Source: Aliagarivorans marinus DSM 23064 (GTDB lineage Bacteria > Pseudomonadota > Gammaproteobacteria > Enterobacterales > Celerinatantimonadaceae). Taken from it: a stretch of 64,000 nt of DNA. The number at the start of each line of letters is the position of its first letter. Position 1 is the first letter of the stretch. The translations under genes were made by a program, and so were the position numbers. Shown here in pieces: positions 26,624 through 39,843 of this stretch. Under the pieces are notes generated by a model that saw nothing but the letters and a program-made list of their open reading frames with translations, ran no database searches and was not told where the DNA came from. The stretch is from the NCBI RefSeq assembly GCF_000429485.1, contig NZ_KE386907.1:257096-321095 (forward strand), given 5' to 3'.

Positions 26624-26998
26624 GTGAATATCGCTAACTATCAGCAACGACTAGATCAGCAGCTAGTTGAGCTAAAAAATCAAATTATCCCGGTGCTTGT
26701 GGCGTCGCTGCCCAGACTCGCTCAGCAAAACGAGCAAGCGCTGTATGCCATGGAAACCACCGAGTTGATTGAGCTTGCCAGTCAACAACCAGTACTGGCG
26801 ATCTATCGCCTGCTTGGCGACTTAAAGCGGGTTGATGCTGCGTTATGCCAAATCGAGCTGGGGCTATTTGGCATGTGCTGCGATTGCGAGGAGCCCATCG
26901 AAGAGTCCTTGCTCGAAGCCGATCCCTGCGAGCAGCGCTGCAAGGCCTGCCAAAGCAAGTATCAGCTCCATCAACAGAGCCATCGCTATGCGCTGTGA
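26624..26998 (+). CDS. DksA/TraR-family zinc-finger protein
   Basis: A 124-residue protein with an N-terminal helical part and a C-terminal zinc finger spaced C-X2-C-X17-C-X2-C (CCDC ... CKAC, about residues 85-109), exactly the DksA spacing. Family members bind RNA polymerase through the secondary channel. This one is shorter than DksA (151 aa) and lacks the D-x-x-D-x-A coiled-coil tip, so ppGpp-type regulation is not shown. The start is GTG at 26624 with only a weak RBS; nearby ATGs are out of frame. A strong terminator follows. Confidence 0.8.
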   Translation: MNIANYQQRLDQQLVELKNQIIPVLVASLPRLAQQNEQALYAMETTELIELASQQPVLAIYRLLGDLKRVDAALCQIELGLFGMCCDCEEPIEESLLEADPCEQRCKACQSKYQLHQQSHRYAL

Positions 26999-27020
26999 TG
27001 GCACAACAAACGCTGGATAC

Positions 27021-27051
27021 TAAAAAGCCACCCTCATCAGGTGGCTTTTTT
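27021..27051 (+). terminator. Terminator after the DksA-like gene
   Basis: AAAAAGCCACC/GGTGGCTTTTTT stem with loop CTCATCA. The copy of TATTGGCTGTT repeated just after it (27051-27076) has no evident role. Confidence 0.9.
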
Positions 27052-27091
27052 ATTGGCTGTTGCTTTTATTGGCTGTTATTACAGCGACGGC

Positions 27092-28438
<1,347 letters not shown>

Positions 28439-28536
28439 TCACAGGGCCAAGGCGAAAAATTTTATCAACTCGCGGGCACGATGCAAGCGAGCTGGGTACA
28501 AACCAATGATATTTCGTCGGTTGTGGGGCGAACTGG

Positions 28537-29871
28537 CTATTTTTTGTAGCGTTTAACCGGGCTATTGCGGTTAACCTGCTCCAAATAATCCAGTTTCTCT
28601 TTGATCTGCTTCTCGAGTCCCCGTTCGTTGGGTTGGTAGAAACGCAGATCTTGCAGCTGCTCTGGGAAGTAACACTCCCCGGCGGCGTAAGCATTCGGCT
28701 CATCATGGGCATAGCGATACTCTTGCCCAAAGCCCAGCTCGGCCATTAGCTTGGTGGGCGCGTTGCGCAAATGTACCGGCACGCCAATATCGCCATATTC
28801 TTTGGCGGCATTGCGGGCGGCTTTAAACGCGGTATACACCGCATTACTTTTGGCCGCGCAGGCCAAGTACACCACGGTTTGCGCTATCGCCCGCTCGCCT
28901 TCGGCAGGCCCGACCCGAGTAAAGCAGTCCCAGGCGTTGATTGCCAATTGCATGGCGCGCGGATCTGCGTTGCCAACATCTTCTGAGGCAATAGCCAAAC
29001 AGCGGCGCGCTACCACCAGCGGGTCACCACCGGCTTCAAGAATACGGCAATACCAAAAAAGCGCAGCATCGGGCGATGAGCCGCGGATCGATTTGTGCAG
29101 CGCCGAGAGCAAATCGTAGTACTGATCGCCACCCTTATCGATATGGCTATAGCGCTCACCCGCTACCTCGGCCAGAAGCTGCTTATTAAGATGCTTATGG
29201 CCGGCTTGTACTACCGCCAAGTCGCACATCATTTCTAGCAAATTCAATGCACGGCGGGCATCGCCAGAGGCGATCTTAGCGAGCAGACTCAGGCATTCAT
29301 CGTCGACAACGATCGCCTGCTCGGCCAGAACCGGGTCGTGCTGCACTGCGCGTTCCAGCAGGCTTAGGATATCCTCATCGCCGAGCTGCTTGAGCACATA
29401 GACCTTGGCGCGGGACAATAGTGCGTTGTTGAGCTCAAAGGATGGGTTCTCGGTGGTGGCGCCAATAAACACCACGGTGCCATCCTCTACATAAGGTAGA
29501 AAGGCATCCTGCTGGCTTTTATTAAAGCGGTGCACCTCGTCGACGAACAATACCGTGCGCCGGCCAACTTGCTGGTTCTGCTTGGCATTGGCGATGGCCT
29601 CGCGTACCTCTTTGATGCCGCCGGTGACCGCGGAGATCTTCTCCACCTCTGCGTTGGCGTTCTTGGCGGCAATCTCAGCTATGGTGGTTTTACCGGTACC
29701 CGGCGGGCCCCACAAGATCATCGAGTGCAACTGGCCTTTGGAGATGGCACGGTGCAGCGGCGTGTCAGCACCGAGGATATGCTGCTGACCCACATATTCC
29801 TCGATACGAGTTGGCCGCATGCGGGCAGCCAGGGGGCGAAAATCCTCAGAGAAGTCTAGCGACAGGCTCAT
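28537..29871 (-). CDS. rarA: Replication-associated recombination ATPase RarA (MgsA)
   Basis: A 444-residue AAA+ protein related to clamp loaders that acts at stalled forks and binds SSB. The N-terminus has [20 protein letters not shown], Walker [10 protein letters not shown] (about 54-62), Walker [17 protein letters not shown], sensor [10 protein letters not shown] and a C-terminal tetramerisation part with G-D-P-L-V-V-A-R-R. The ATG overlaps the lolA stop by one base (TAATG), so translation is coupled. 158 bp separates it from serS. Confidence 0.95.
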   Translation of the reverse strand: MSLSLDFSEDFRPLAARMRPTRIEEYVGQQHILGADTPLHRAISKGQLHSMILWGPPGTGKTTIAEIAAKNANAEVEKISAVTGGIKEVREAIANAKQNQQVGRRTVLFVDEVHRFNKSQQDAFLPYVEDGTVVFIGATTENPSFELNNALLSRAKVYVLKQLGDEDILSLLERAVQHDPVLAEQAIVVDDECLSLLAKIASGDARRALNLLEMMCDLAVVQAGHKHLNKQLLAEVAGERYSHIDKGGDQYYDLLSALHKSIRGSSPDAALFWYCRILEAGGDPLVVARRCLAIASEDVGNADPRAMQLAINAWDCFTRVGPAEGERAIAQTVVYLACAAKSNAVYTAFKAARNAAKEYGDIGVPVHLRNAPTKLMAELGFGQEYRYAHDEPNAYAAGECYFPEQLQDLRFYQPNERGLEKQIKEKLDYLEQVNRNSPVKRYKK

Positions 29872-30476
29872 TAACGTTGGTCGTCCACAGCGGTTCCGTC
29901 GGGAATAACGAACTGAAAATCGCTGATTTGATAGTCGGGGCTAGTATTTAGACCAGACAGCACAAACTCACTACGTTGGCCGTTTTGCTCGATGATATCG
30001 AAGCGCTCGACCTGCTCTTGGCCATCGAGCTTCACCCAGAAGCGCGCTTGCAGCGCATCTTCTTTGCTGGTGAGCAGATAGCCCTCGCCTTCTCGCTCGA
30101 TGGCGTATTGCTGCCAGGTGCTGTCGCGTTGATCAGACAGCAATACAATCGGCGAATGCTCTACCGCACTGGTGGCATCCATAATACTGACCTGCTCGAT
30201 AAACGGACTGTAGTACCACAGCGTTGCGCCATCGGAGACAATTAAGTCGTCTTCTGGGAAGGTCTGTTGCCAGCGCAGCTTGGCCGGCTTGGCAAGAAGC
30301 AACTCGCCCTCAGCTTGGTGTACCAAGTTGCCATCGATATCAATCACCCGCTGCTCAAAGTTGGCAGAGAACGCATCAAAGCGCCCTAGCGCTTGCTTTA
30401 ACTCAGCGGTGACATCGCTGGCCACGGCACCGGCGCTGCATGCTGCCAGCACCAATGCAGAAACAATCTTCTTCAT
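29871..30476 (-). CDS. lolA: Outer-membrane lipoprotein carrier LolA
   Basis: A 201-residue periplasmic chaperone that ferries lipoproteins from LolCDE to LolB. A Sec signal peptide ([18 protein letters not shown]) is followed by the LolA fold with [38 protein letters not shown] and the C-terminal [16 protein letters not shown]. An RBS AGGTAA lies 5-6 nt upstream. The gene begins 8 bp after the ftsK stop. The Cys in the signal region is not a lipobox at the usual position. Confidence 0.95.
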   Translation of the reverse strand: MKKIVSALVLAACSAGAVASDVTAELKQALGRFDAFSANFEQRVIDIDGNLVHQAEGELLLAKPAKLRWQQTFPEDDLIVSDGATLWYYSPFIEQVSIMDATSAVEHSPIVLLSDQRDSTWQQYAIEREGEGYLLTSKEDALQARFWVKLDGQEQVERFDIIEQNGQRSEFVLSGLNTSPDYQISDFQFVIPDGTAVDDQR

Positions 30477-30484
30477 ATCGTTAC

Positions 30485-32962
30485 CTAATCGAGTTTAACC
30501 GGGGGCGGCGCGAGAACTTCGCGGTTGCCGTTGTGCCCGGGAGAGCTAACCACGCCTTGCATCTCCATCTGCTCGACGATACGTGCAGCCCGGTTGTAAC
30601 CAATTCGGAACTGACGTTGCACACCGGAGACCGAGCCCCGGCGAGATTCTGTGACAAAGGCGACGGCTTGATCGTAGAGCTCATCCAGCTCTTCATCACC
30701 CTCGGCCTGCTCACCGGGCAGCAAGGCATCGGGGCCCGCTTCGCCGGAGAGGATTTCATCAATATAGTTGGGCTCGCCACGCTCTTTCCAGGCAGCGACC
30801 ACCGCATGCACTTCGTGATCATCGACAAAGGCGCCGTGAACACGGGTGGGGACGCCGGTTCCTGCAGGCAAGTACAACATATCGCCCATACCCAGCAGCG
30901 TTTCAGCGCCTTGCTGGTCAAGGATGGTACGCGAGTCAATCTTACTCGATACCTGGAAGGCGATACGAGTTGGGATGTTGGCCTTAATCAGACCGGTGAT
31001 CACATCCACCGATGGGCGCTGGGTTGCCAGTACCAAGTGGATACCTGCAGCGCGGGCTTTTTGCGCGATACGGGCAATCAGCTCTTCTACCTTCTTGCCG
31101 ACGATCATCATCATATCGGCGAATTCGTCGATCACCACTACGATGCTAGGCAGCTTCTCTAGATGCGGAGGCATCTCATCCATGCTATCGCCGGGCTTCC
31201 AGAGCGGATCAGCAATAGGAGTGCCGTTGGCGGCAGCGTCCAACACTTTCTGGTTGTAGCCCTTGAGGTTACGCACGCCAAGCGCCGACATCAGCTTGTA
31301 GCGACGCTCCATCTCACCGACACACCAGCGCAGGGCGTTGGCGGCCTCTTTCATATCGGTGACCACTTCTGCCAATAGATGCGGGATCCCCTCGTAGACC
31401 GACAGTTCCAGCATTTTGGGGTCGATCATAATCAGGCGTACATCATCGGGAGTCGATTTATACAGCAAGCTGAGGATCATCACATTCACCCCTACCGACT
31501 TACCCGAGCCGGTAGTACCCGCTACCAGCAAGTGCGGCATCTTGGCCAAATCGACCACCACCGGCTGGCCGGCGATATCTTTACCCAGCACCATGGTCAG
31601 CGCAGACTTGCTGTTATGGAAGACCGGGTTGTCGATCACTTCGCTTAAGTACACCACCTCGCGGTAGCGGTTTGGCAGCTCCAGACCAATCACCGATTTA
31701 CCAGGAATTACTTCCACCACCCGCACGCTAATCGCTGACAACGCTCGCGCCAAATCCTTAGACAAGTTAGAAATCTTGCTAACCTTGACACCCGGTGCGA
31801 GATCTAGCTCGAAGCGGGTAATCACCGGACCGGGATGAACCGCCACCACTTTTGCCTTCACTGCAAAGTCAGCCAACTTGGCTTCGACTAAGCGTGAGAT
31901 ATTATCCAAATCTTCTTGCGAGATCGGGTTTTGCTGCTTGTCGGGGCGATCGAGCAGCGTCATCTCAGGCAATGCGGGCAACTTCGGTTGGGCCTTAACG
32001 GACGCGGTGGCAGCAGTTGGCGTGGCCGCTTTAGCTTTTGGCTTGGCGACTGGCGCATCGGACCCCATCAACTCATCCATCCCCACATGCTCACGCTCAA
32101 GCAGAATAGGCTCTTGAGGCTCACCCTCAGGCTCGTCGGCAGCATGCCAATCCTGGATTGCATCCTCAGGTAGTTCAGGTGCCGAATCAGTTAGCCAGTT
32201 GTAGTTTTCCTCACTGCTGGCATCAGCAGTAGGCTGCGTGTCAAAGCTGGGCTCTTCTACCTGAACGGGCTCGGCGGAATCTGAGCTTGGCGCCTCGTTA
32301 TAATCGCGCATTAGCACATCATCGTGTTGCTCTTGCAGCTTTTTCTGGCGGCGCGACTCTGGCATTTGCTTGACTCGGCTAACGCCACTAATCAAGCCAC
32401 CGCCAATGCGCTCAACAATGTGCACCCAAGACATGCCGGTAAACAGGGTGACGCCACAGGCAAGTAGCGCCAACAGAATAATGGTGGTACCCAACAAACC
32501 GAACACCGGTACCATCAGCAAAGCAAGGATGTCCCCCACTACACCTCCAGACGTGAAATAGAAGAAATCGTCAACGTTAATACTGGCCAGCGCAGTGCTA
32601 GATAGCAGGGTTAAGGTGAACCCGAGCACCCGCAGGCCTAGTGTGAAAAAATTAAGCTGTGCAACGGGACAGGGTCGCCAGAACAACGCCCACGCCAATA
32701 GCGCACAGATAAAGGGGGCAGAATAGCCGATGAAGCCGAAAGCAAACAATAAGATATCTGCGGTATAGGCGCCAAAGGTGCCTGCCGCATTGTGAATATC
32801 CCCCTGCCAGGCGGTCTGAGACCAGCTTGGATCAGCAGGATTAAAGCTCACCAGAGCGATCATCAGGTAGATGCCTAACGCGCCCAAGCATATCGCCCCT
32901 GCTTCTGCGAGACGGCCTAGACCGGATAGCCGATGATCAGCCTGATAAAAGGGGTCACCCAT
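30485..32962 (-). CDS. ftsK: DNA translocase FtsK
   Basis: An 825-residue divisome protein that pumps chromosome ends through the septum. The N-terminal four-helix membrane domain spans about 20-190. A fairly short linker (about 200-340, acidic and then Ala/Lys/Pro-rich) replaces the very long E. coli linker. The motor has Walker [13 protein letters not shown] (about 475-486) and Walker [13 protein letters not shown], and the C-terminal gamma winged helix has [18 protein letters not shown] for KOPS and XerD contact. The ATG at 32962 was chosen over a GTG three codons earlier. Confidence 0.96.
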   Translation of the reverse strand: MGDPFYQADHRLSGLGRLAEAGAICLGALGIYLMIALVSFNPADPSWSQTAWQGDIHNAAGTFGAYTADILLFAFGFIGYSAPFICALLAWALFWRPCPVAQLNFFTLGLRVLGFTLTLLSSTALASINVDDFFYFTSGGVVGDILALLMVPVFGLLGTTIILLALLACGVTLFTGMSWVHIVERIGGGLISGVSRVKQMPESRRQKKLQEQHDDVLMRDYNEAPSSDSAEPVQVEEPSFDTQPTADASSEENYNWLTDSAPELPEDAIQDWHAADEPEGEPQEPILLEREHVGMDELMGSDAPVAKPKAKAATPTAATASVKAQPKLPALPEMTLLDRPDKQQNPISQEDLDNISRLVEAKLADFAVKAKVVAVHPGPVITRFELDLAPGVKVSKISNLSKDLARALSAISVRVVEVIPGKSVIGLELPNRYREVVYLSEVIDNPVFHNSKSALTMVLGKDIAGQPVVVDLAKMPHLLVAGTTGSGKSVGVNVMILSLLYKSTPDDVRLIMIDPKMLELSVYEGIPHLLAEVVTDMKEAANALRWCVGEMERRYKLMSALGVRNLKGYNQKVLDAAANGTPIADPLWKPGDSMDEMPPHLEKLPSIVVVIDEFADMMMIVGKKVEELIARIAQKARAAGIHLVLATQRPSVDVITGLIKANIPTRIAFQVSSKIDSRTILDQQGAETLLGMGDMLYLPAGTGVPTRVHGAFVDDHEVHAVVAAWKERGEPNYIDEILSGEAGPDALLPGEQAEGDEELDELYDQAVAFVTESRRGSVSGVQRQFRIGYNRAARIVEQMEMQGVVSSPGHNGNREVLAPPPVKLD

Positions 32963-33020
32963 GACGTACACGTTCCTGAGATAACAGCTTTACAGGTCAA
33001 ACTGTGAAAAACTGCATAAT

Positions 33021-33055
33021 AAAAACAAAACAAGCGGCTTAAGCCGCTCGTTTCA
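33021..33055 (-). terminator. Terminator of lrp
   Basis: Perfect palindrome AGCGGCTTAAGCCGCT read on the minus strand, then a T-rich tail (TGTTTTGTTTTT); about 33 bp after the lrp stop. Confidence 0.8.
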
Positions 33056-33087
33056 ATGTAACAGAATTTTCAACTAGTTAAAACGCG

Positions 33088-33576
33088 TTAGCCTTTGATT
33101 ACCAGGCGATTGCTTTGTTTAACTTCTTCCATTACTACATAGGTACGCGTGTCGTTAACACCCGGTAGGCGCAACAGCGTTTCACCCAGCAAACGACGGT
33201 AGGCTGACATGTCAGCTACGCGCGTTTTCAACAGGTAATCAAAGTCACCGGATACAAGATGACACTCTTGGATCTCTTCGAGTTGCTGAACAGCGTGGTT
33301 AAACTGCTCAAACACATCCGGGGCACCGCGATTAAGGGTGATTTCGACAAAAACCAGCAATGAGGCGTCAAGATATTGGGGATTTAGGATTGCGGTATAA
33401 CCGGAGATATACCCTTGGCGCTCTAACCGTCGTACTCGCTCCAAGCAAGGCGTGGGGCTGAGGCCTACACGTTTCGACAGCTCTACGTTAGAAATTCGTC
33501 CATCTTTTTGCAATTCATTCAAGATATTGCGATCAATTCGATCCAGTTCCTTCATTGGTCGACCTTTAGCTTCCAT
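33088..33576 (-). CDS. lrp: Leucine-responsive regulatory protein
   Basis: A 162-residue global regulator almost identical to E. coli Lrp through its helix-turn-helix (LDRIDRNILNELQKDGRI, VGLSPTPCLERVRRLE) and RAM effector domain (LVSGDFDYLLKTRV, LPGVNDTRTYVVMEEVKQSN). It binds leucine and controls amino-acid metabolism; the nearby binding-protein operon could be a target, but no site was identified. An ATG at 33576 fits the E. coli length. An internal ATG at 33555 has the better RBS (AAAGG), so the true start may be seven residues in. It is divergent from trxB as in E. coli. Confidence 0.96.
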   Translation of the reverse strand: MEAKGRPMKELDRIDRNILNELQKDGRISNVELSKRVGLSPTPCLERVRRLERQGYISGYTAILNPQYLDASLLVFVEITLNRGAPDVFEQFNHAVQQLEEIQECHLVSGDFDYLLKTRVADMSAYRRLLGETLLRLPGVNDTRTYVVMEEVKQSNRLVIKG

Positions 33577-34930
<1,354 letters not shown>

Positions 34931-34936
34931 CCATGC

Positions 34937-34960
34937 AAGGCCGACCCAGTCGGCCTTTTT
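34937..34960 (+). terminator. Terminator of trxB, immediately before aat
   Basis: AAGGCCGAC/GTCGGCCTT stem with loop CCA and a run of five T, ending three bases before the aat start codon. Confidence 0.85.
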
Positions 34961-34963
34961 CTT

Positions 34964-35662
34964 ATGCAACTACCATACGTAGCCACCCCCGAAGATTTTC
35001 CCTCACCCGCCGAGGCGCTGGATGACCCCAACGGTCTGCTAGCACTGGGCAACGTACTGTCGCCTGAGCTGTTGGTCGCCGCTTATCAGCAAGGGATCTT
35101 CCCTTGGTTTGAGGAAGACCAGCCAGTACTGTGGTGGAGCCCCGACCCGCGTATCGGTTGTTCGCTGCCGCATCCGGTTGGTCAGCGCTCGATGCGCAAG
35201 TTCTGCCGTAATACATCGCTTAAGGTCACCATCAACCATGCCTTCGATGAGGTCATCCAGGCCTGCGCGAATGAACGCGCGGGTAATACCTGGATTTTGC
35301 CGGTTATGTGCGAAGCCTACGGCCACCTGCATCGACTGGGCCATGCTCACTCTGTAGAGGTGTGGGACGAGGATACCTTGGTTGGAGGCTTGTATGGCAT
35401 AGCGGTAGGCGCGGTATTTTGTGGCGAATCGATGTTCCATCGCACCAGTAACGCTTCGAAGCTGGCATTCTACAGCTTCGCCCAGCATTTCAGCCTCCAC
35501 GACGGTTGTTACATTGATGGACAGATAGAGAACCCTCACCTCATCAGCTTGGGTATGCAGCCTATCAGCCGTGAGGACTTTGGCACGCTGCTGCACTCGC
35601 ACCGCGAGCGACCTATTTCGCTGGACTGCTGGCGACCGCAAACGCTAGCCTTACCCCTATGA
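34964..35662 (+). CDS. aat: Leucyl/phenylalanyl-tRNA-protein transferase
   Basis: A 232-residue enzyme that adds Leu or Phe to N-terminal Arg or Lys, creating primary N-degrons. Motifs are FPSPAEALDDPNGLLALG, YQQGIFPWF, LWWSPDPR, HAHSVEVW, LVGGLYGIAVG and FCGESMFHRTSNASK. The N-terminus aligns with E. coli Aat, so the ATG at 34964 looks right even though it has no RBS and lies three bases after the trxB terminator. Its stop overlaps the bpt start (ATGA). It works with ClpS/ClpA encoded 2 kb downstream. Confidence 0.95.
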   Translation: MQLPYVATPEDFPSPAEALDDPNGLLALGNVLSPELLVAAYQQGIFPWFEEDQPVLWWSPDPRIGCSLPHPVGQRSMRKFCRNTSLKVTINHAFDEVIQACANERAGNTWILPVMCEAYGHLHRLGHAHSVEVWDEDTLVGGLYGIAVGAVFCGESMFHRTSNASKLAFYSFAQHFSLHDGCYIDGQIENPHLISLGMQPISREDFGTLLHSHRERPISLDCWRPQTLALPL

Positions 35663-36348
35663 GCAATATCCAGTTTGGCTTAACCGGTGAGACGCCCTGT
35701 CCCTATCTCGAGGGGCAGTCTGAGCGCTTGTTGGTAGCCATAACACAAAGCCCCGAAGAGAACCGCCAAGTCTACCCAAGCCTGATTGAACACGGCTTTC
35801 GTCGCAGTGGTGACTATATCTACCGCCCACATTGCGCCGAGTGTCAGGCGTGTGAGTCGCTTAAAGTCGACTGTAGCAAGTTCATTCCCTCACGCTCGCA
35901 AAAGCGGGTATCCGCTAAAGCCAAGGGACTGCGCTTCAAGTGGAATGGCGCTAGCTCAGCCCAAGAGTATGACTTGTATGAGCGCTACATCGCCGAGCGC
36001 CACAGCGATGGTGGCATGTATCCGGCGACACCGTCTAGCTACCAACAGCTGCTTGCAGGCAATGGCGTTGAAGCCTCTATATTGCGCGCCTTCGATGATC
36101 AGCAGCTAATTGCCGTGGCGATATGCGATGTACTCCCAGATGGCCTCAGTGCGGTGTACACCTTTTTCGAGCCTGAGTCGATTTACCCTTCGCTCGGCAA
36201 GGTTATGATTCTTCAGCAGATCGAGCGAGTTAAGCAGCTGGGGCAAGCATGGCTTTATCTTGGGTTGCAGGTCGATGAGTGTGCAAAAATGAACTATAAA
36301 CGCCAGTTTCGCCCTCACCTGCGATTTGATGGCCATAAATGGCGTTGA
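35659..36348 (+). CDS. bpt: Aspartate/glutamate leucyltransferase Bpt
   Basis: A 229-residue transferase related to eukaryotic Ate1. It adds Leu to N-terminal Asp or Glu as shown for Vibrio Bpt. The N-terminal domain has TGETPCPYLEGQ, the Cys cluster HCAECQACESLKVDC (about 53-67) and SQKR. The C-terminal domain has Y-I-A-E-R-H, VYTFFEP, SLGKVMILQQI and L-G-L-Q-V-D-E-C-A-K-M-N-Y-K, with RP at the end. It is translationally coupled to aat by a 4-bp overlap. E. coli lacks this gene; its presence widens the N-degron set here. Confidence 0.94.
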   Translation: MSNIQFGLTGETPCPYLEGQSERLLVAITQSPEENRQVYPSLIEHGFRRSGDYIYRPHCAECQACESLKVDCSKFIPSRSQKRVSAKAKGLRFKWNGASSAQEYDLYERYIAERHSDGGMYPATPSSYQQLLAGNGVEASILRAFDDQQLIAVAICDVLPDGLSAVYTFFEPESIYPSLGKVMILQQIERVKQLGQAWLYLGLQVDECAKMNYKRQFRPHLRFDGHKWR

Positions 36349-36380
36349 TTGTTGCGGATAAACTTTACACAAGCCGCTAA

Positions 36381-36650
<270 letters not shown>

Positions 36651-36691
36651 TCGCCGTTTGGCTTAACGCCAACTCATCGATCATCAGCATG

Positions 36692-36720
36692 AAAAAAGCC
36701 AGGTTAAACCTGGCTTTTTT
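36692..36720. terminator. Terminator after infA
   Basis: AAAAAAGCCAGGTT/AACCTGGCTTTTTT with loop TA-rich centre; flanked by A- and T-runs, usable in both directions against clpA. Confidence 0.9.
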
Positions 36721-36729
36721 GCGTCTGCT

Positions 36730-36752
36730 AAACGCCAACCTTAGTTGGCGCT
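36730..36752 (-). terminator. Second hairpin after clpA
   Basis: AGCGCCAAC/GTTGGCGTT on the minus strand with loop TAAG, 7 bp after the clpA stop. The tail has only three T, so it may be a weak terminator or mRNA-end stem backed by the infA terminator. Confidence 0.5.
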
Positions 36753-36758
36753 TTCATC

Positions 36759-39008
36759 TTACGCTTCGGCGGTTTCGTCTTCGTAGACAAACTCCAACTC
36801 ATCACCACTTAGACGCACATCAACGTGCCCGCCCGCATTGAGCTTGCCAAACAAGATCTCGTTGGCCAGTGGCTTACGTAATTGCTCTCGGATTACCCGC
36901 GCCATTGGACGAGCGCCCATTGCCCGATCGTAACCCTTCTCGCATAGCCATTGTCTTGCAGCATCTTCGACTTCCATCGACACGCCGTTCGAGTCCAGCT
37001 GTGCTTGTAGCTCAACGATAAACTTATCCACCACCTGTTCGATAATGGTCTGATCAAGGTGATTGAACCAGATAATATTATCCAGACGGTTACGGAACTC
37101 AGGTGCGAAGATCCTGTTGATCTCGTCCATCGCATCAAAGCTCAGGTCCTGCTCTTTGAAGCCAATCGAGCTACGCTGTGTTTCCTTCACGCCTGCATTA
37201 CTGGTCATCACCAGGATGACGTTGCGGAAGTCAGCTTGACGGCCGTTATTGTCGGTCAGGGTACCGTGGTCCATCACCTGCAACAGCAGGTTAAACACGT
37301 CTTCATGCGCCTTCTCAATCTCATCGAGCAATACCACACAATGAGGATGCTTGAGCACTGCATCGGTGAGCAAGCCACCTTGGTCATAACCCACATAGCC
37401 CGGAGGTGCGCCAATCAAGCGGCTAACCGCGTGACGCTCCATGTACTCAGACATATCGAAACGAATTAGCTCAACGCCCATCGCTTTGGCTAGCTGCTGG
37501 GTTACCTCGGTTTTACCTACCCCGGTTGGGCCAGCAAACAAGAACGAGCCGACCGGCTTGTTCTCAACACCCAAGCCAGAGCGGTTCAGGCGGATCGCAT
37601 CAACCAGTACATCGATAGCGGGATCTTGTCCGAACACCACCATCTTGAGGGTTTCATTAAGGCCACGTAGTACTTCCCGGTCAGAGGACGAAACCTTAGC
37701 CTCAGGAATGCGCGCAATCTTGGCAACAATCGCTTCGATATCGGCAACACCGATGGTTTTTTTGCGCTTGCTGGTTGGTAGCATGCGCATGCTGGCGCCA
37801 GCTTCATCAATCACGTCGATGGCTTTGTCAGGCAGATGGCGCTCATTAATGTACTTAGCCGACAGCTCAGCAGCACTGCGCATCGCCTGCTTGGTGTAGC
37901 GAACATCGTGGTGCGCTTCGTAGCGGCTCTTGAGCCCAAGCAAGATCTTGGTTGTGTCATCGATGGTTGGCTCTACAATGTCCACCTTCTGGAAGCGGCG
38001 AGCCAGCGCTCGGTCTTTCTCGAAGATCTGGTTGTACTCTTGGTAGGTAGTCGAGCCGATGCAGCGCAGCAGGCCGTTACTTAATAGTGGCTTGATCAGG
38101 TTAGCGGCATCAAGCTGGCCACCCGAAGCAGCCCCCGCACCGATAATGGTGTGGATCTCATCGATAAACAGAATGGCATTCTCAGCGCTTTCCAGCTGCT
38201 TAAGCAAGGCTTTAAAGCGTTTTTCAAAGTCGCCGCGGTACTTGGTACCGGCAAGCAGCGAGCCAATATCCAGTGAATAGATGGTCGCATCTTTAATCAC
38301 TTCAGGGACATCTTCATGGACGATGCGATAGGCCAGACCTTCTGCGATGGCGGTCTTACCTACCCCGGCTTCGCCGACTAACAGTGGGTTGTTCTTGCGG
38401 CGGCGGCAAAGTACCTGAATGGTACGGCCCAACTCTTTATCACGGCCGATAAGTGGGTCGATTTTGCCCTTCAGCACCAACTGATTGAGGTTGGTGGCAA
38501 AGTTCTCTAGCTGCTTGGTATCTTCGGGAGAGGCTTCGGCTTCAGGCGCTGGGCTGTCTTCTTTGTCCGACTCATCCTTACGAATACCGTGGGAAATAAA
38601 GTTCACCACATCCAAGCGGCTAATATCTGCTTTCTTGAGGAAGTATACGGCTTGGCTTTCTTGTTCAGAGAAGATAGCCACCAGAACATTGGCACCGCTA
38701 ACTTCGCTATTCCCAGACGACTGCACATGGAACACCGCACGTTGCAATACGCGCTGGAAGCCAAGTGTTGGCTGGGTTTCTCGTTCGGATTCACCTTCAG
38801 GGATAACAGGCGTGGTTTGTTGGATGAAACTACTAAGCTCTTCGCTGAGCTGTTTAAGATTAGCGCCGCAAGCAAGTAATGCTTCTTTGGCAGACGAGTT
38901 TTCAAGTAGAGCGAGGAGTAAATGCTCGACTGTCATAAATTCGTGTTGCTGCTGGCGCGCCTCCTTGAATGCAATGTTTAAGGTGTTTTCCAACTCTTTG
39001 TTCAGCAT
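36759..39008 (-). CDS. clpA: ATP-dependent Clp protease ATPase subunit ClpA
   Basis: A 749-residue AAA+ unfoldase that feeds ClpP. The N domain (1-145) binds ClpS. D1 has Walker A GEAGVGKTAI (about 212-221) and Walker B ILFIDEIHTII. D2 has Walker A GPTGVGKTEV (about 490-500), FDMSEYMERHAVSRLIGAPPGYVGYD and VVLLDEIEKAH, and an NRLDNIIWF sensor. An IGF-type ClpP loop (SSIGF) is seen after the second Walker B region. RBS AGGGGGC is strong. It follows clpS by 34 bp on the same strand. Confidence 0.97.
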   Translation of the reverse strand: MLNKELENTLNIAFKEARQQQHEFMTVEHLLLALLENSSAKEALLACGANLKQLSEELSSFIQQTTPVIPEGESERETQPTLGFQRVLQRAVFHVQSSGNSEVSGANVLVAIFSEQESQAVYFLKKADISRLDVVNFISHGIRKDESDKEDSPAPEAEASPEDTKQLENFATNLNQLVLKGKIDPLIGRDKELGRTIQVLCRRRKNNPLLVGEAGVGKTAIAEGLAYRIVHEDVPEVIKDATIYSLDIGSLLAGTKYRGDFEKRFKALLKQLESAENAILFIDEIHTIIGAGAASGGQLDAANLIKPLLSNGLLRCIGSTTYQEYNQIFEKDRALARRFQKVDIVEPTIDDTTKILLGLKSRYEAHHDVRYTKQAMRSAAELSAKYINERHLPDKAIDVIDEAGASMRMLPTSKRKKTIGVADIEAIVAKIARIPEAKVSSSDREVLRGLNETLKMVVFGQDPAIDVLVDAIRLNRSGLGVENKPVGSFLFAGPTGVGKTEVTQQLAKAMGVELIRFDMSEYMERHAVSRLIGAPPGYVGYDQGGLLTDAVLKHPHCVVLLDEIEKAHEDVFNLLLQVMDHGTLTDNNGRQADFRNVILVMTSNAGVKETQRSSIGFKEQDLSFDAMDEINRIFAPEFRNRLDNIIWFNHLDQTIIEQVVDKFIVELQAQLDSNGVSMEVEDAARQWLCEKGYDRAMGARPMARVIREQLRKPLANEILFGKLNAGGHVDVRLSGDELEFVYEDETAEA

Positions 39009-39042
39009 AAATAGCCCCCTAAAAAGCTCTGTTTACTTCCTG

Positions 39043-39360
39043 TTATGCCGGCTCCATCGTGCACATTAACGGGTGCTCGTTCTCTCTGGCATAACTATTC
39101 ACTTGCGCGGCCTTGGTCTCTGCAATGTCAGCGGTAAAAATGCCACAAATACCCTTACCGCTGTAATGAATGGTTAACATTACCTGCGTAGCTTTGTCTA
39201 ACTCCATGTTAAAAAATTGCTGCAATACCTCGACAACAAAATCCATCGGTGTGTAATCGTCGTTGTTCAGCACAACCTTGAACAACTTTGGCGGCTCAAC
39301 CTTGACTTTAGCGGTGCGGGTTAACTCTTCAACATCGAGCCAATCGGACAACTTGCTCAT
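39043..39360 (-). CDS. clpS: ClpA adaptor ClpS (N-recognin)
   Basis: A 105-residue adaptor that recognises N-terminal Leu, Phe, Trp or Tyr and hands substrates to ClpA. The core shows the substrate-pocket box [15 protein letters not shown], then [16 protein letters not shown] and [12 protein letters not shown]. An unstructured N-terminal tail of about 20 residues is present. It is the first gene of the clpS-clpA unit and divergent from cspD, as in E. coli. Confidence 0.97.
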   Translation of the reverse strand: MSKLSDWLDVEELTRTAKVKVEPPKLFKVVLNNDDYTPMDFVVEVLQQFFNMELDKATQVMLTIHYSGKGICGIFTADIAETKAAQVNSYARENEHPLMCTMEPA

Positions 39361-39562
39361 AGAAAAATATAGTAGAAAATGACTTTAACACGTCCAAAAT
39401 ACCGCCTTTAGTACCCCATGGCTAGGATTAGTTTGAGCGAGCCTCACAAATTTCCCTCTACCACTTGACTGTGAGAATTATTTTACTAAATTGTTAACTG
39501 CTAACACCTCAGGGATGAAACTTGGTCGGTGTGTAAGTTAAATACAGATAGGGATATGTCGT

Positions 39563-39778
39563 ATGCCAACCGGAACAGTGAAGTGGTTTAACAATGCAAA
39601 GGGATTTGGTTTTATTTGTCCAGATAATGGCGGAGAAGATATTTTCGCCCACTACTCGACAATTCAAATGGAAGGTTATCGCACGCTAAAAGCAGGCCAA
39701 CCGGTCCAGTTCGAGATGCAACAAGGTCCCAAAGGCAGTCACGCCGTCAGTATCGTGTTCGATGATCAACAGAAATAG
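39563..39778 (+). CDS. cspD: Cold-shock-like protein CspD
   Basis: A 71-residue single-strand nucleic-acid-binding protein, linked in E. coli to inhibition of replication in stationary phase. RNP1 is KGFGFICPD and RNP2 is DIFAHYS. The sequence GTVKWFNNAKGFGFI with ICPDNGGEDIF and the position next to clpS mark it as CspD rather than another Csp. AGGGAT is upstream. The 200-bp region shared with clpS presumably holds both promoters. Confidence 0.92.
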   Translation: MPTGTVKWFNNAKGFGFICPDNGGEDIFAHYSTIQMEGYRTLKAGQPVQFEMQQGPKGSHAVSIVFDDQQK

Positions 39779-39793
39779 TGGCAAATCACACAG

Positions 39794-39823
39794 CAAAAAA
39801 GCAGGCCTAAGCCTGCTTTTTTT
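39794..39823 (+). terminator. Terminator of cspD
   Basis: AAAAAAGCAGGC/GCCTGCTTTTTTT stem with loop CTAA and seven T. Confidence 0.9.
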
Positions 39824-39843
39824 GTATCTGCCCCAAGGGCTTA

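Noticed and set aside
30440-31162. 240-codon open frame opposite ftsK
   Set aside because: Antisense to the ftsK motor and gamma domains, which are unmistakable.
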